Positions 17,953 to 31,528 of a stretch of 33,410 nt of DNA are shown piece after piece; positions within the stretch are counted from its first letter, which is position 1, and each line of letters opens with the position of its first letter. Below the pieces are notes generated by a model that did not search any database, was not told the origin of the DNA, and worked only from the letters and a program-made list of their open reading frames with translations. Both the position numbers and the translations under genes were made by a program. The DNA lies in contig JAAAKB020000020.1 in the NCBI GenBank assembly GCA_010014835.2, forward strand, positions 601,805 to 635,214, read 5' to 3'. Origin of the DNA: Apostichopus leukothele. Lineage: Eukaryota > Echinodermata > Holothuroidea > Aspidochirotida > Stichopodidae.

Positions 17953-20900
17953 TGTGCTTATTCCTATATCTTACTGCCTACTGTGCAAAGTAAACATTCT
18001 TTTGGTTGCAAATGTCAAAAGCTGGTTGCATTTTAGTACTAAATCAAATAACCGTGTCCTAATCCCCCCCAAACCATACCCCCAGATTTATGCAAGAAAC
18101 TACAGAACTGCAATGCTCTAATTTATAATGTCCTGCCCAAACTTACACAATGGTAAACAACCTTATAAAACTTGGATATTGTGTCTTTCTAGTTCTAAGC
18201 TATGTGTTGATGCTTGTTTTCAAAGTAAAAGGCTGTCGGTTTTAAAGTTCTATGGACACCTAGCTATTTGACACATATTGGGTACATTTGTTGTGTATGA
18301 TAATCTCATTCAAAATCTGTTGAAATTTTTCGAAAGCTGCTCTTGTTTCCAAGATATAAACATTTGAAGTTTGATAAACTTTGTGAAACTTATTAAATAT
18401 GTGCAGACTATGACACGGAATGTTGCACTCATCAAAAGTTTTATCTTAGCACTTTAAGTTAACCCCTAGTTACAAGCCCACATATATCATTTGAAGTATG
18501 TGATGCTCCTCTTGTTGAAGACAAACTATTTCAAAAAATCACCTTAGGCCACAAACCTGTGTTCATTGTCCTTGAAACAAAGGTTTTAAAAACAAAGGAA
18601 TAACATAACAGAAAATTAGGCAGTCACTCCCTATATATCATCAATGTGCAAAATAAGCTAATGTTTATTCATAAGAAAACTAGAATTAAGAAAAACTTGT
18701 AAAATGGTCAATCTATGTTTGATTTTGATGAGAGCTATTTTCATGATTTCTAATGCCTAATAGAGTGAGTGGGACAATGTTGTTCATAGGTGTGTGTAGA
18801 CCTTTAAGGATCTGTAATTACTAAAGCGAACTGGCAAAGACATATGTACCAAGTTTAATCATGTGGTCAGAATACATAATTTGTTGCAAAAGAAACCAGC
18901 AGATTTAAAGCTAAATTTTCAAAATGGCTTTTGGCTAACAATGATTCATAACCAGCCGCAAACATTTTCTCATCGCAAGACAAAATCGTCTGTGTGTAAA
19001 CTCTGCTGGCCTGCATAAGTAACTTGTACAAAGAGGTTAGTAGATAAGTGCAGAAAACTAAACAGGAAACTTAGTTATTATTGTAGTGCTCTTGATGGTT
19101 TCCACTCCAAACAGAATTTAGCTGGGAGAATTGATGGTGCTTTTAATGATAAAGACACTATAACCAGTCCATGGTCTTGTGTTGTATAAATTAATATAAA
19201 TATTAATGCTTATTGGATCTACATTGTCTATGATACATGGTTTGTCTATGATACATGGTTTGTCTATGATACATGGTTTGTCTATGATACATGGTTTGTC
19301 TATGATACATGGTTTGTTTGATATTCTGAAATAATCAATCAAACATGAAAGTATCATGTCATTTGAAAGAGTTACACAGCAGTCTATTTTTAGTAAGATA
19401 CAACCATCACATGCATAAAATTGTTTTGCCAGTAAATTTTTTTTTTTAAGTTTGGGTGCTTTGATTTTTGTGGATATTTATATCAAACGTTTCCTTAAAG
19501 TTTAAACATAGAAATAAAGAGATGATTCATGATAGATGTAATAAAGATAATTTGACACTGTCCTCGTCTGTTAGAGGTCAGAGGATGATCAAACTCTACC
19601 AAGTTTTCAGGAGGTGGGATATATATATCATTTGCTTCAATGCAGTTGCTGCTTTGAGTGTGATAAACGTTTGATGTTACACAAATACTTACTGTAACAT
19701 TCATTAGACTGCAGTTCACCTGCTAAACTAGCCAAGTTTCATTTCAGTTAATAAGGAAGAAATGAAATATTCCTTAGTTACTTTTTATATATCATCAATA
19801 CCACTTCATACCATCAATACTACTAATTAGCAACAAGGTATGGCAATAACATCTTAGTTAACATCTAAAATGTAGTAGGTTCCTGAGTAGTACTTGGCAG
19901 GATTGGGGAAGTTAGGGACCAAACACAAACAGCTGCTTTGGGAACTTATTTAAAGCTATAATTTGAAAAACTATGTTTAAAACAGTTCTCTCTTAGTTTC
20001 TTTTGATATCTGCAAAGGTTGGAAAGTATTCTTACTGACCATACCTAAAGATACACATACCCGCCATGTACAGTCACACATATTTGATATCGCTAATCAT
20101 TTGAAATATTCATTGAATACAAAAAAACTGAAACTCAAAGATGGATACTCAAGAATATTGCTTGTCTTCCAATCTTTATTGATAATATGCTCTTTAAGTG
20201 GCAGTCATAATATGTAAAGCTTTGTATAGTTACTGTTACATGTTAGCATGAAATTCATCGGGTCAAATCCAGCTTTTAAGTTTAAGCTTGACCAGAGACC
20301 TCCTAGAGTAACGTTGGGGAACATAGGGCTGAAACAGTTGCATAAATCGATATTCCCAAACCATCAACTTAAACAACAATCTTGCTGTCTGCAAATTCTA
20401 TCAAGCACTCTTATGTGCTAAGTGTTTACTTGATTTAGGGGAAAATTCCAGGGAATGGAGTTGTTTTGGGAACTGATAATAGCAGAGGTCTATTGAGATG
20501 GCAACATAAGCAACATTGGTATGAATTCAGTTAGTTTGCTGCTTAAACCCAGAGATGTCAACTCTTTAGTACCTGTGTGGTCATTATTTCCATCAATGCT
20601 GTTTATGAATCGTCTGTCCACACATTTCTAGTGTTGTCACCAAGTCATAGTTTGTCAAGTCACAAGTCAATTGTCTCAAGTCAAGGGTCATCTAATTTAT
20701 TTCAAGTCAAGTTAGGATTCAAATATAACAGATAACATGTTAAGTCATACTATAGGTGTTGGCCTAAAGAAAATCAACGGCAATGGTTTAGCAAAGTATC
20801 TTTGTGAAGTGATGGGGTCAAGTGGATGACAATTCTTTGAGGCGAGTCAATGTTACAAGGGTATTTTACGGATTGGAAATCAACTGAAACATTATTGTAA

Positions 20901-23550
20901 AATAAACTCTTCTACTGCTTTCTCTCTCTCAATATGCAAATATGACAAAAACAGTCAAATCATGAAAGATGATATTGTAATAATCATGACTGACCACAGC
21001 TACTACATCTATACAGCCAAAAACAACTAATCTTGTACCATCACAGAAGGGGGGTGGGGTCACCTGACTAAACTTGGACACTACCATTACAACAATCAAC
21101 AAATAATACAGAATAGCTATATTATTCAACACACAAGTGAGCAAACACTCTGGTGTAATAAATTTAGTCATTGAATTTATGCAATATAAGTTAAAATTAA
21201 TAACATTACATCTCACAAGAGGAATTCCTTCATGATTTAGTGGGGTGAGGTGGATTTAAGTTGGCATCTTCCCAATTTGAATGACATTTTGGTCTCTTTG
21301 AAAGCGATCAATAGTTTATGACCAGCTCTCCCAGCTGGATGAGTCTTAGGATCTACGCCCAGGTGGGGTTCTATTGACCAACATGACAGGCACACATTAA
21401 TTCTTCACTATTGAATCAAATTGACTTCTTTTTTTGCACTGTCAAACCATATCTTATAACCAGATAAAACACTGTGTCTGTCAGTTCCATCACAGGAAAA
21501 AAATAGATGTCTAGTTACTAAAATAAAAACCTTGAGTAAGTTTATTAGAAAGAGTGACTTTCTGTTTAATATAACAGATGTGGATTGAAGATATTTGTCA
21601 ATCACAGGTATGCTAGAAATATTTAAAAATTGTTGTTTAATCACCATGTTCAATAACCATGTTGATCAAACATGAAGTGAAGAAAGGACAAACGATAAAA
21701 TGTTGAAAAGTTTTGGAATTATTGATTTTGGATTGTATCTCATGTATGTATGTAAAGTAATGTATCAAAGCAATTATCTAAGGGAACATTTGATCCTAGG
21801 TTTAATGTAGATATTTAAAAATGTTTTTACATTATATGTATGTCTGAGAAATTGCACATTTCTGGAAGAGATATAAGAAATGATTTTATTTGTAGTTGTG
21901 CACTTTATTTTTATATTGACAGCTGCTTGAGGGAACATTTAATATGGGTAATTACGTTGATCAACCGCGTTTGCAGCTAACTATTTTGATGTAATTTGTG
22001 ATGGATAATTTTTTATTGTAATATCATCTGTGAGTAATAAGAGAGGTGGAGAAATAAAGACAAAGTATTTTGTTAAATTTGATTTGTATCTTTGATAGAT
22101 CTTCCATTTAGGTTGAACAATTAACATAAAGATTATATTTGAATGAAGAGGTAAAGTGTCATTATATTTGAATTTTCAGCAGTGAGTCAAATCAGATTAG
22201 ATAAAAGAAAATGGGAGAGCGGTTTAATAGGCTCAGATTTTGTAGAAACATGTTTGTTATCAATTCACAGTTTTTGGATCAGATAGTAACGTTTCTTTCT
22301 CATTTTGCTTATGAATTTGAACCTTGGTTGGAGTTGTTCATTAGTATACTTTCTAAAGTGAGCTCTTCAGATAGGGATGGTAACTGGTTAGGAACTAGGA
22401 TCTAACTTTCATCCACCATGTACTGCATCAGAGCGTTTTGTTGCAGCTTAGTTTCACTTGAAAATTCATCAACTGAACTGTGTAGACTTTCTATTGCGAG
22501 TTGATCAGATGTGGATAAATTGTGCTATCACATTTATTTTATTTGTCGCATCACAGATATGCATGATGAATATTAATTAGTGATAGCTTTGACCCTCAAA
22601 AAATAAAGATTTTGAATTCCAATGAACCTCTAAACCCAACATGTCTTTTGGCATTTTCAGACATGTTTGAGGCCTTTGTACCCCTTTCCTACTCCTCCAG
22701 TGAAGAATAAAATTACTGTAAAAGGATGGTTGAGTTTAGCATTTGGGACCAATAGCATCAACAAACTTGATTAAATTGTGAACACCTTGAGATCGTTATT
22801 TGTAAACAATTCTATACTATCTACAAATGTTCCACTAGAAAGCACATATATTACTAATACCAATACAAGGACCATTATCTACAGCTTAAAAGGTTCAGCT
22901 ACAGAGTTGAAATGCTCATTTGTAATTAATTGCTAAGACAAACAAAAACTAATTGTATCTTACAAAATTGGTACAAGAAAGCCTTGTTTTTTTACATAAG
23001 ATTACCATGTTCATGTTGTGTAATACCAGATAAATAAGTTCTCTTAAACATATATTTTATTCAAGCAATTGGCATTTATGTGTGTAGGTTTAATGGTTGG
23101 TTGCTCAAAATTGATGAAGATTGGGGGAGGCAGGTAAATCATTGTAGTACCACCAGTGTTCTATAATAGGATGACAGTTGTAAAGATAAGAATGAAAGTA
23201 TGTATGAAATGGTCAACATATTTTAATGTAAGATTATATTGATATGAACCATCTGTATGCTTATTTAAATTCCTATATATTTCAGTTCTTCCACACTTTC
23301 TTTTTAAGCAACTTGCTATTGTATTCACCAACGCCCTTTACAGCTTTTCTTCTTTTTGTTACTTTTACGTGCCACATTTTCAAATTGAATTCATATTATT
23401 TACACTATCTTTTTGGTATCTTTTTAATTTTCCTGAAGAAATGTTGAATGTAGTGAGACCAAGACACTTTCATTCAATACTTGTTTATTATAACAACTGA
23501 GAAATACTCCATTTTGGTTACAATATTTAAGGCTCAGTAACTTTTTGTGC
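17953..23550. other. long AT-rich interval, possibly including 3' untranslated sequence
   Basis: No coding exon could be supported on either strand. The sequence is T-rich, low in repeats, and has AATAAA words near 22055 and 22602, so part of it may be a long 3' UTR of the transcript that includes the open frame ending at 17952. It holds the 18-base minisatellite at 19226. Confidence 0.35.
19226..19315. repeat. 18-bp minisatellite, 5 perfect copies
   Basis: Unit GTCTATGATACATGGTTT repeated at 19226, 19244, 19262, 19280 and 19298 without change. Because 18 is a multiple of 3 all frames pass through, and the minus strand yields a run of KPCIID repeats. That frame has no other sign of being a gene. 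Confidence 0.97.
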
Positions 23551-23575
23551 TGGCATGTATGTATGTGACTGTTGG

Positions 23576-24010
23576 CTTGTAAACATGATATCTCAACATG
23601 CACAAGTTGAATCAATGTCTTATGTGGTAGGTGATGTGTTACATGATGTGTTACTATGCCCTATTCTTTTAGGTTCCAATCTCATGACTATTAATGAGTG
23701 GGCGGGGCTTAACGTAACATTTCAATATCTCTTCAACCGTATGTTCGATTTTGTTCATACTTGGTATGGTGATGTAACTATATAGTAAGTATATGTTCTT
23801 TTCAACAACAAGTCTTCCCCTCATTAGTATTCATGAGTGGGAGGGGTTAATGGGGAATCGTCAAAACCAGCTTGTAAACACGATATCTCAACAACACAAG
23901 TTGAATTAATGACTTACATGGTAAGTAGATGCCCCATGATGGGTAGATTGTTTTGGTTCCAATGCCATGATTAGTATTCAATGGGCGGGCTTAACGTAAA
24001 ATTTGGTTTA
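23576..24010. repeat. two copies of a repeat of about 296 bp with a TTGTAAACATGATATCTCAA start
   Basis: Copies start near 23576 and 23872. Each has TGTAAACAYGATATCTCAAC, then CACAAGTTGAAT, GGTTCCAAT and a TGGGCGGGGCTTAACGTAA-like end. A third, weaker GAGTGGGAGGGG piece lies between them. The opening word is shared with the 141-base repeat of SCHIP1 intron 1, so both belong to a wider superfamily. Confidence 0.75.
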
Positions 24011-26128
24011 TACTGGTATGGCAATGTTAGTAGCCTACATGTTCATAACATCTCCAACTTTATGTCATAAATATTCATCAAATTGTAACAAATCGCTTGT
24101 AAGCATAAGACAAGAACCAACTGTTCCACGGTGTTCATCCTTGGCATATTAGTTTTGTCACACTGCATTCAAACAATCAACTGTGTTTTTTGTGTGCATA
24201 TCATGAATATTAATCAGTGAATATAAAGTTCTTAATTTCTCAGATATCTCTGAATGTATGTCTAATTAGCTTTATACATATACTTGGATACTACGATGTA
24301 ATACATGCTGACAAGATCATAAAATTTGACCTCATTAATATTCATGCATGTATCTGTTATTATACTATATCACTAAATAGACCTTGTCAACATGGTATCT
24401 GATTCCTGGTACATTCCTTTGTATGTTGCCACATTATTCAATACATAATCCCTCTTCATGTTTGTGTGCACAAGTTCATGAATATTAACATTTATGGCTT
24501 ACCACACTATGCATCTCTTGGGGATCAGAACCAATAAACAGTTTCGTTTATGGTTGGTTCAAGCTCTGGTGAAGCTTGGAGGTTGGCAGATGTGACTGGG
24601 AATAGGGTATTGTATTCTTGCTTTGGATTTCATTTATGTCACCACTTCAGCTGTGGTGCTTTCATCAAATACTTGTTTTGAGCAAAAGCATGGCTTGTTG
24701 AAAATAACCTAGAATAGTAACAAAATAATATTTAATGAGGTAGGTGAAAAAGTAAGTGGTTGAAGAGATTTGCTCTAAAAATTGAGAGACAAGAGGCATT
24801 TGATCAGAGGACAGAAAAATTGTTATCATGATGATGTACAAGCTAGCACAAACCTCAAAGTTGAATTTAGCAGTTAATGCTATGTTGAATGTGGTTTTCA
24901 GTATTAATGAATACTCCCTAGTTGTATCATAAGATATTGCAAATTAATTTGATAACTTATAGACCCTAATAAATATCCTGTAAATATTTTAAATTGAAGC
25001 CATCAGGAGTATAAGGATGGGATGTTTTTAGGAGGGATTATTGGAGAGGAAGGCAGACCCTAGATAGACAGATGTGACTGATAAATATGGTAAATATATG
25101 TTTATTTTGGATTCTTGACTTTATTATAAAACGTTCTCTAAATCTCTCTAGAGATTACTTCTAACTTCTAGAAGTTCATACAAATAAGATGTTGCATCTT
25201 ACTTTTTTATGAAAGTTTAGCCTTTCTTTGTGATATGTCTCATTCATGTGTATTTCAACAATTAATGGTGAAAGTAAAAATACTGTGGTTATAGTGAGAA
25301 TAAGTGACCAACTTTAGTCTGGGATTGTCCTCATTTGCCACTTCCCTTGATTCATTCAAAAAAAAGGTAAAACATGGTTTCACATGGCTCACATTGTGGT
25401 CATCTACATCCATATTGATGTACACAAACTTACAAATGTGGTATGGGGTTGGCAAGGTTGAAATTTTACATATAACCATTACTTCACTTCAAGTCTATTA
25501 TCTGGGGTCAGCTGAGCAGTATAGGGCGGACCTTGGATGGGTTTAAATAGGATCAGGGATAGACAACTTAATTGTTTTGTGATTTGTGGTTGGAATGAAG
25601 TAGAAAGGATGAGTTGAATGGGATAAGGCATCAACAAGTTGACTATGAAAGTGGGTGGGTTACTTAGATACAGGGTGGGATGATTTGATGATGGGAGATA
25701 GACCACAACTTGACAATGCTTCCCATCCATTATGTTTTGCAATATTACTGCCTAATGTATATCTGCTTTATGAAGTTTCATTATACCTTGAATTTGATAC
25801 CATTTCTTTCAGTTTTCCCATCAATATATGCTTTCTGTACAAAGTTGCTCTCTGCTTGCATAGTTTATGCAAGATGTAAGCTTTCTTGAAAATAACCGTG
25901 GAGAAATGCAAAGGGAGAAAATAAAAGAAAGATGCAAATAATGAAATGAAGTTGTCTATGGTCTGTTTGTCGATATAATAAAAGCATAAAAAATAGGTGT
26001 TAAACCAATTTGGTTTCAACATTGCATGAGTTCATAGGCATTGAAAGTCAGGTTTGTGAAGGTGACAGAGAAAGAGCTCCCAAGCAAAATCAACTGAAAG
26101 TGTTCTGCCAGAAATAGACACAAATACA
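24010..26128. other. AT-rich non-coding interval
   Basis: Several CATTAATATTCATG-like words suggest further decayed copies of the preceding repeat up to about 24500. A palindrome ACTTCTAGAAGT lies near 25160. No gene is supported. Confidence 0.5.
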
Positions 26129-26227
26129 GCTTCCCCTTGGACTGAAGAGATCCCATTGGTCATCATATACACCCATGCTTCCCCTTGGACTGAAGAGATC
26201 CCATTGGTCATTATATACACCCATGCT
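26129..26227. repeat. 48-bp direct duplication
   Basis: The unit starting GCTTCCCCTTGGACTGAAGA occurs at 26129 and again at 26177, almost unchanged (one CATCATATAC/CATTATATAC difference). This is a recent tandem duplication. Confidence 0.95.
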
Positions 26228-26599
26228 TTTACAAACTAAAATTGAGAAGATTACTGAGCCATTTCTCCTTGGAAATCATTTTTCCAGGAGGTTATTATAT
26301 CAATCAATGATAAGGTAGATAAGTTTGCTATAGTTAGTAAAATATTGCAAACCAACAACAATGATGAGATATTAGCTCTTTGCAACACAACACAGTATGG
26401 TTGGATCATCTCATCAGTAATGTTTTTGATTAATCTATGCATTGGTGTACAAACTTCATACATATGCAGATGCATCATATTCTGTGTACATATCTAGTAT
26501 TCTGTGAAGGTTGTGTCATTGTGGATCAACTGAAAACAAACATGAAAGCTCAAAACCCAGAGCTTAAATGAGTTCCTTACTTGATAAGTGGCTGCACCT

Positions 26600-27000
26600 T
26601 ATTTTGCACAAGAACCCTTTTGTTGTCTGTGACGGTCATTCAAGGTCAGGAAATGTCAAAGTCGGAAAACCTTGTAAACATGATAATGCAAAAAGGAATG
26701 CTTGGATGAACTTCATATTTGGTATTCATTATGATGACCCTACTGCATTGTGTGAAGGTTTATGGCTGGTTGAGGTCCATGGAGTTCAAAATTATAATGG
26801 TCAACAGTATTGCTCAATAAAATATTCCAATTTTGATAGTGGTCAAATAATTCAAATTTCAACAAGTATTTTAAAGAACCAGATACTGTGACGCTTGAAA
26901 GCATCTTCCAAATAAATGATACATGAACTTCATACCTTGTAAGTATCCAAAAGAAACCCATTGCATTTTGTGGAGGTCAAAGGTCACTTCAATAGAGACC
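26600..27000. repeat. decayed copies of the AGGTCAAAGGTCA repeat family
   Basis: Segments such as CCTTGTAAACATGATAATGC, GAATGCTTGGATGAACTTCAT, CATATTTGGTATTC and a perfect AGGTCAAAGGTCA at 26974-26986 follow the order of the intron 1 repeat in at least two diverged units. Confidence 0.75.
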
Positions 27001-27466
27001 AAACGTCTTAAAACCTTATATACGGTACACAACAAGTGCCAAAGTACAGCTCACAAAATTTTTGGCAAGGAATCACTAAGACTTTTGCCTTGCTTTCTGG
27101 TTAATTTTAACTTTGTTTCCTACAAATTGCTTACAAAAGCCTTACAGGTCATTTACAAATACATTAAACTATGATGCCATGCATTGACTATACTTGAGAA
27201 AATAAAGGGGCTTAGGAATTTTTGTCACAATTTACACGAGAACATCTAATGTTAGCTGTGCACACAAGGTGTGCTGTAGGAGTACTGATATGATTACTGA
27301 GTAGGAGTACTGATAGGATTTCTGATACAGTGGATCCACATACAAAGTAGTATGTTCATCCAAGTGTTAGATTTGATGTTGTTGTGATATAAGGCTTTTA
27401 TACTTCAACCTCTGTTGGCTTCAAATGAGCTTTCACTTTCACAGGAAACAAAAGGATTCTTGTACT

Positions 27467-28980
27467 TCAGTTGCCTCTTAAGAAATACTTCAAGTTTTTG
27501 TGAGTTAGGATGGAAAGGTGGGGTGAGTACACACACCCTGGATCTGCACCTGAGGGCATCCCGGGCACAGAGTCTTGTAATAATTCTACTCTGACTGAAT
27601 GTAAAACAACAGGCATTATGGTTCCAATTCTTAGTGGAATATTAAACTGTTGTATGTCATCACCCAATACCATAACATCGATGCCCACATGTACCAGCTA
27701 TTAACCAACAACTGTATTCCAAGATTGGATATAATCTGATTTAAGGTTGTGGAGTTATAACAGTTTTAAAATTTTGGTCCCTCCCAAAGAAACTGGGCCT
27801 GATAAAAATTTTCACATAAATGGTCCAACATTTATTTGCCCCCAAAATGTGGGCCCAAATGGTACCAAAAATATTGGGCCCTACAAATTCACAATGCAAT
27901 TGTGGAAATAGAATATGGGCCCAGAATTTATTGGGACCCAGATGGTCTACATATACCAGCTATTTGGTTGCAGAGTTTTTGCAATGCAAAAGAAAATGTG
28001 GTCCCAAAATGCGTTTGAGATAACTAGAGCAGCAATGCTGCAGTGGCTCAACACATCAATTCATCCGTGAAAGGAAAACCAATTCATTGGAGGGCTGCCA
28101 TGAGTCTATAGTACAGTGTTGTATGTATGCACTGATTAACTAAATTATGCATATAGCTAATTGGCCAATTTGGTAGCTCCACACTTTGAACACAAGGGAG
28201 TCAGGTTACACTGACTAGCAAATTCTGCCCTGAAGTAGTTCAAGCAAATTAATCTTGGTCACCAAACTTAGTACTTCCATACTTAAACTGAGGTAAACTG
28301 GCATTAAAAATCAATTGCGGGTGATACACCTTCAGGACAATTGTCACACACCTAACTGCTTTCTGATATGGAATTGCTTATGACTTTAGGCTGTTCTGCA
28401 CCCTGATGAGCTTCCTCCATCCAGATAAAGCTAACAACCATATCCTATATCCACATTCTAAAAAGAATGCTAAGACACTGAAAAATGCCAAAAATTGCCA
28501 AAAATGATGGCTTCCCTCCAATCATCTATTCATGAACAAGCTGTATTACCAGCATTGCACCTTCACTACAACTTTTTAAAAATCAGCCAGCAATTTTAAA
28601 AGTAGGCTTTTAAAAAAGAAACATTTTCCCAGCCCCTATCACAAAAGCTCTACCCACATTAGTAGGTTGAGCAAATATGGGTCTGGAATTTTTTGAGCCC
28701 AGATGGTCCCACAATATTTAGGCCTACATGAACAAGCTATTAACTAACAACTGTATACCAAGTTTGCCCTACAATCCAACTAAAGGTTGCAATGTAAAAA
28801 AATTTATGTTTGACACCATAACCTCATTAATATTCATAAGGGCACCGCCAATATTGATAAAGCAAACCTCACAATAAGACATCTACATAGCAAGTAAGAC
28901 AAATATCTATTACTCCATTGTTGAGTTATAGGGACCCAAGAAAGGGTCAAACCACACACATACACACCAATGTGACTGCA
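27467..28980. repeat. mosaic of dispersed repeats with GGGCCCAAATGG words
   Basis: Words like TGTACCAGCTATTAACCAAC (27690) recur with small changes near 27955 and 28732 (GAACAAGCTATTAACTAACA), together with TTGGGCCC/GGGCCCA and AGATGGTCCC words. The spacing is irregular, so this is an old, rearranged repeat. A 73-codon minus frame at 27467-27688 looks ordered (RIGTIMPVVLHSVRVELLQD) but is not recognised. Confidence 0.6.
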
Positions 28981-29350
28981 TAGGATGGAACCGATTGATG
29001 ATAAAGGTGGGGCCAGAAGGGGAGCAGATACTTCATGCCATTGCGCAAAACACTATCAGTAACATATTGCGGGCTTGTTAACTCCTGAATTTTGCCACTC
29101 TAGTTCACCTTTTGGACAACACCAGTCCTGTTTGTGCTCGATAATGCTAATCCACATATTTAGTACACAGCTTTACCTTTTGAGAGTTTACAATGGCTTT
29201 GACTTCTGTTGACCCCAAATGACCATCCCCTCCTCTCCCGCCCCTACACATAAAGCAATAGGAATCTTGTACACAAGGTGGATCCACATATTTTCCAAAG
29301 TATGATGTTCATTCAACATGTCCTTTTTCTCCGTGATTACATGTCATGGT

Positions 29351-29412
29351 ATCACACACACATATACATATATATATACATACATATATATACATATCAG
29401 TGTGTGTGTGCA
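29351..29412. repeat. CA/TA/TG microsatellite
   Basis: Alternating ACACACACATATACATATAT turning into GTGTGTGTG, about 60 bases of purine-pyrimidine alternation. It may form a hairpin (CA arm with TG arm) or Z-DNA. Open frames crossing it are by-products. Confidence 0.95.
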
Positions 29413-29693
29413 CCTGTATGCAAAGCTCAACAGCCATACAGCTCACATAAGGAGGTACAATATAATAACCTATTCATATATAGATATATTAATATCTGTA
29501 TCAGGTATACAATTTCATACCTATCGTCGTAATGTTTGTTTAAGTTACGAAGGAGAGTGAAGTTCATGCTCTGGGACAAAGGCCATGTTGATTATATCAA
29601 CTAAGCTACAAGTCATTACCATCACAATGTCCATTGGTTAATCGTCATTTTCAGTATTGATCTATGTAGGCTTACCACCTGCTGAGGGGGATC

Positions 29694-29801
29694 CAGTGAC
29701 GGACCTCGTGGGAGTCCCCATTCCCCCACCCCTAACAGGGAGTCAACTTCAATGACTCAAGGGCCACACCCCACCTTTATAAAATCTTGGATCCATCACG
29801 G
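29694..29801. mobile_element. degenerate MITE with CAGTGRCGGATCC-like ends
   Basis: The left end reads CAGTGACGGACC and the right end, reversed and complemented, reads CCGTGATGGATCCAAG. Ends of this kind (CAGTGGCGGATCC) are typical of small hAT-type elements. The interior is C-rich. No target-site duplication could be recognised, so the element is old and the borders are approximate. Confidence 0.45.
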
Positions 29802-31005
29802 ATTACAGCGCTTGTTCTAATGCTAACAAAATATTAACGCGTCTCTGACAACGTAGTGAGTGAATCACAGTATGTGTTATACGAAAATTACGAAAGGACC
29901 CATCCTCATTAAAACTTGATATTTGAAAAGTCTGTTAAAATAAGCTACTAAGTTGAACGATATTTGCAGACGTTGCATAATCTGGCAGATCAATCTTTCC
30001 AATATTGACAGAAGAACAAGATTCTGACATTTTATAAATTTCTTTGGAAATGTTATAAACTGATATGACGATATGATCATGGAGGGCTAGTGTATCTTTA
30101 GCAGTGCGAACAATGTTATCAGTATATCGCGGCTCACTTGCCGATTATACAACTTGACATAGGAGCATTGGAAGGTCATTCCGTGTATTGCAGAATTCAG
30201 CTAGTTCTTTGAACAGAGCCTTCTTCAAGAAATATGTTACTTCCAAATTTTAACTGTGTTATTAAATTAAATCAGTTCCAGTTGGAGATATAACACAAAG
30301 CATTTGGGTATAAACCAGAAGAAAAAACCCAGAACAATAAAAACAAACTAGAGGCACTGTTTTTAGCTTTATTATATATAGTTCTTTCATAATTTAATAA
30401 AGAAACAACACCAAAACAACAACAAAAACGGCAAATGTTTTCACAACCACTGAATTCAATGCAGTTGGTTAGCATTATATAGGGTTTAGTGACATCTGTA
30501 AAATCTGAATAGATAACAAACTTCAGCACAAGGCTTATGCAATTGCTCGTGCAGTTTTGTAAGTCGCTTAATTCACTTATATCCTCGGTTTAGATTTAGA
30601 ATCATCAGCACTGACTGCACTTTCACTAGAATGTCCAAACATGGCCACTCGTGATCAAGTTCAAGATGTCTTTTACAGCCATATTCGAAGCAGTTTCCTT
30701 CACCGTAAAATGTAACGTTCATTATCAATATTTACACAAATTATTGTTCAATAAATTCCTTGACGTTTTTAATTTCTTTAATTACATTTTGATTTAAATA
30801 TTTCTTTTTCTATATATATATTAGTATATGGGCTCTTTGTTATTATAACGTATAAATCTATTAACTATTTTATATTTGTGCAGTGATATAAATCTGTATA
30901 TGGGCGGCGTCTAATAAACTTTCTTATATATTTAATAATTTTAATGTCCTGAATTCATATATTTATATACATCTTCAAAGAGAAAAAGCAAGATTTTTCA
31001 ATAAC

Positions 31006-31170
31006 ATGGTCAATCTTGAAATTGCACGCCAGCACCCACAGAAAGACCGCTGCGCAGTGCAACTTGTTCCTAGAAGAAAAGCTTATGTCCAAATGCGAGA
31101 TCGAGATTCGGTCTTAGGATTCACAAATTATTTCAAGTCGGTTAGCATCATGATTGATCTCCTAGAGTAA
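31006..31170 (+). CDS. small open frame of 54 codons, unknown
   Basis: ATG to TAA, beginning MVNLEIARQHPQKDRCAVQL and ending FKSVSIMIDLLE. Its base composition is clearly less AT-rich than the flanks and charged residues are well mixed, which gives it a coding look. The frame stays open for at least 100 bases upstream, so it might be the end of an exon. No family is recognised, and no splice site or poly-A signal is convincing. A tRNA-like sequence starts 110 bases downstream. It could also be a repeat fragment. Confidence 0.25.
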   Translation: MVNLEIARQHPQKDRCAVQLVPRRKAYVQMRDRDSVLGFTNYFKSVSIMIDLLE

Positions 31171-31277
31171 GGCAAATATGTCACCAAAACAGACCTAGTA
31201 TTGTTCGATACAGGTGACAAACGCCTACAGTGGAATTACGACCTTTCTTAATGGTTTCGAACCTCTGGACATACAAT

Positions 31278-31336
31278 CAGCGTCCATAGCCTAGTTGGTA
31301 AGCGGGAGGCCCGGGTTCGAATCCCGGTGGAGGCTG
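31278..31336 (+). tRNA. tRNA-like sequence without an anticodon arm (tRNA pseudogene or SINE head)
   Basis: The outer stem CAGCGTCCA (31278-31286) pairs with TGGAGGCTG (31328-31336) at 8 of 9 positions. A box A match TAGCCTAGTTGG (31287-31298) and a box B match GGTTCGAATCC inside a perfect CCGGG/CCCGG T-arm are present. A run of seven T (31342-31348), a Pol III terminator, follows. From the acceptor start to the discriminator it spans about 55 bases and not 72, because the anticodon arm is absent: the D-arm is followed directly by GGGAGG and the T-arm. It cannot decode. It may still be transcribed by Pol III. Confidence 0.6.
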
Positions 31337-31528
31337 GAGGGTTTTTTTCACTGTCATGGATTTTTCAACTCATTACATTTTCATAGATAGATATATAGAT
31401 ATAGGTAAAGAAAATTTAAAAAAATGGTATAACATCTACTTTAAGCATATTATTCATTAATGGAAAGAAATTGTTTGTTATACATATTATGTTTCTTCAA
31501 CTTATAAACTTTACGTTTTTGCAATGGA

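Noticed and set aside
19118-19357. Minus-strand frame with KPCIID repeats
   Set aside because: Caused by the 18-base tandem repeat, whose length is a multiple of three; no coding signal outside the repeat.
26556-26580. AGCTTAAATGAG (Ser-Leu-Asn-Glu) as a SCHIP1 exon start
   Set aside because: A stop follows after three more codons, and the segment belongs to a repeat-rich region without a pyrimidine tract.
29278-29560. Two overlapping plus-strand frames of 80-84 codons
   Set aside because: They run through the CA/TA microsatellite and consist mainly of its translation.
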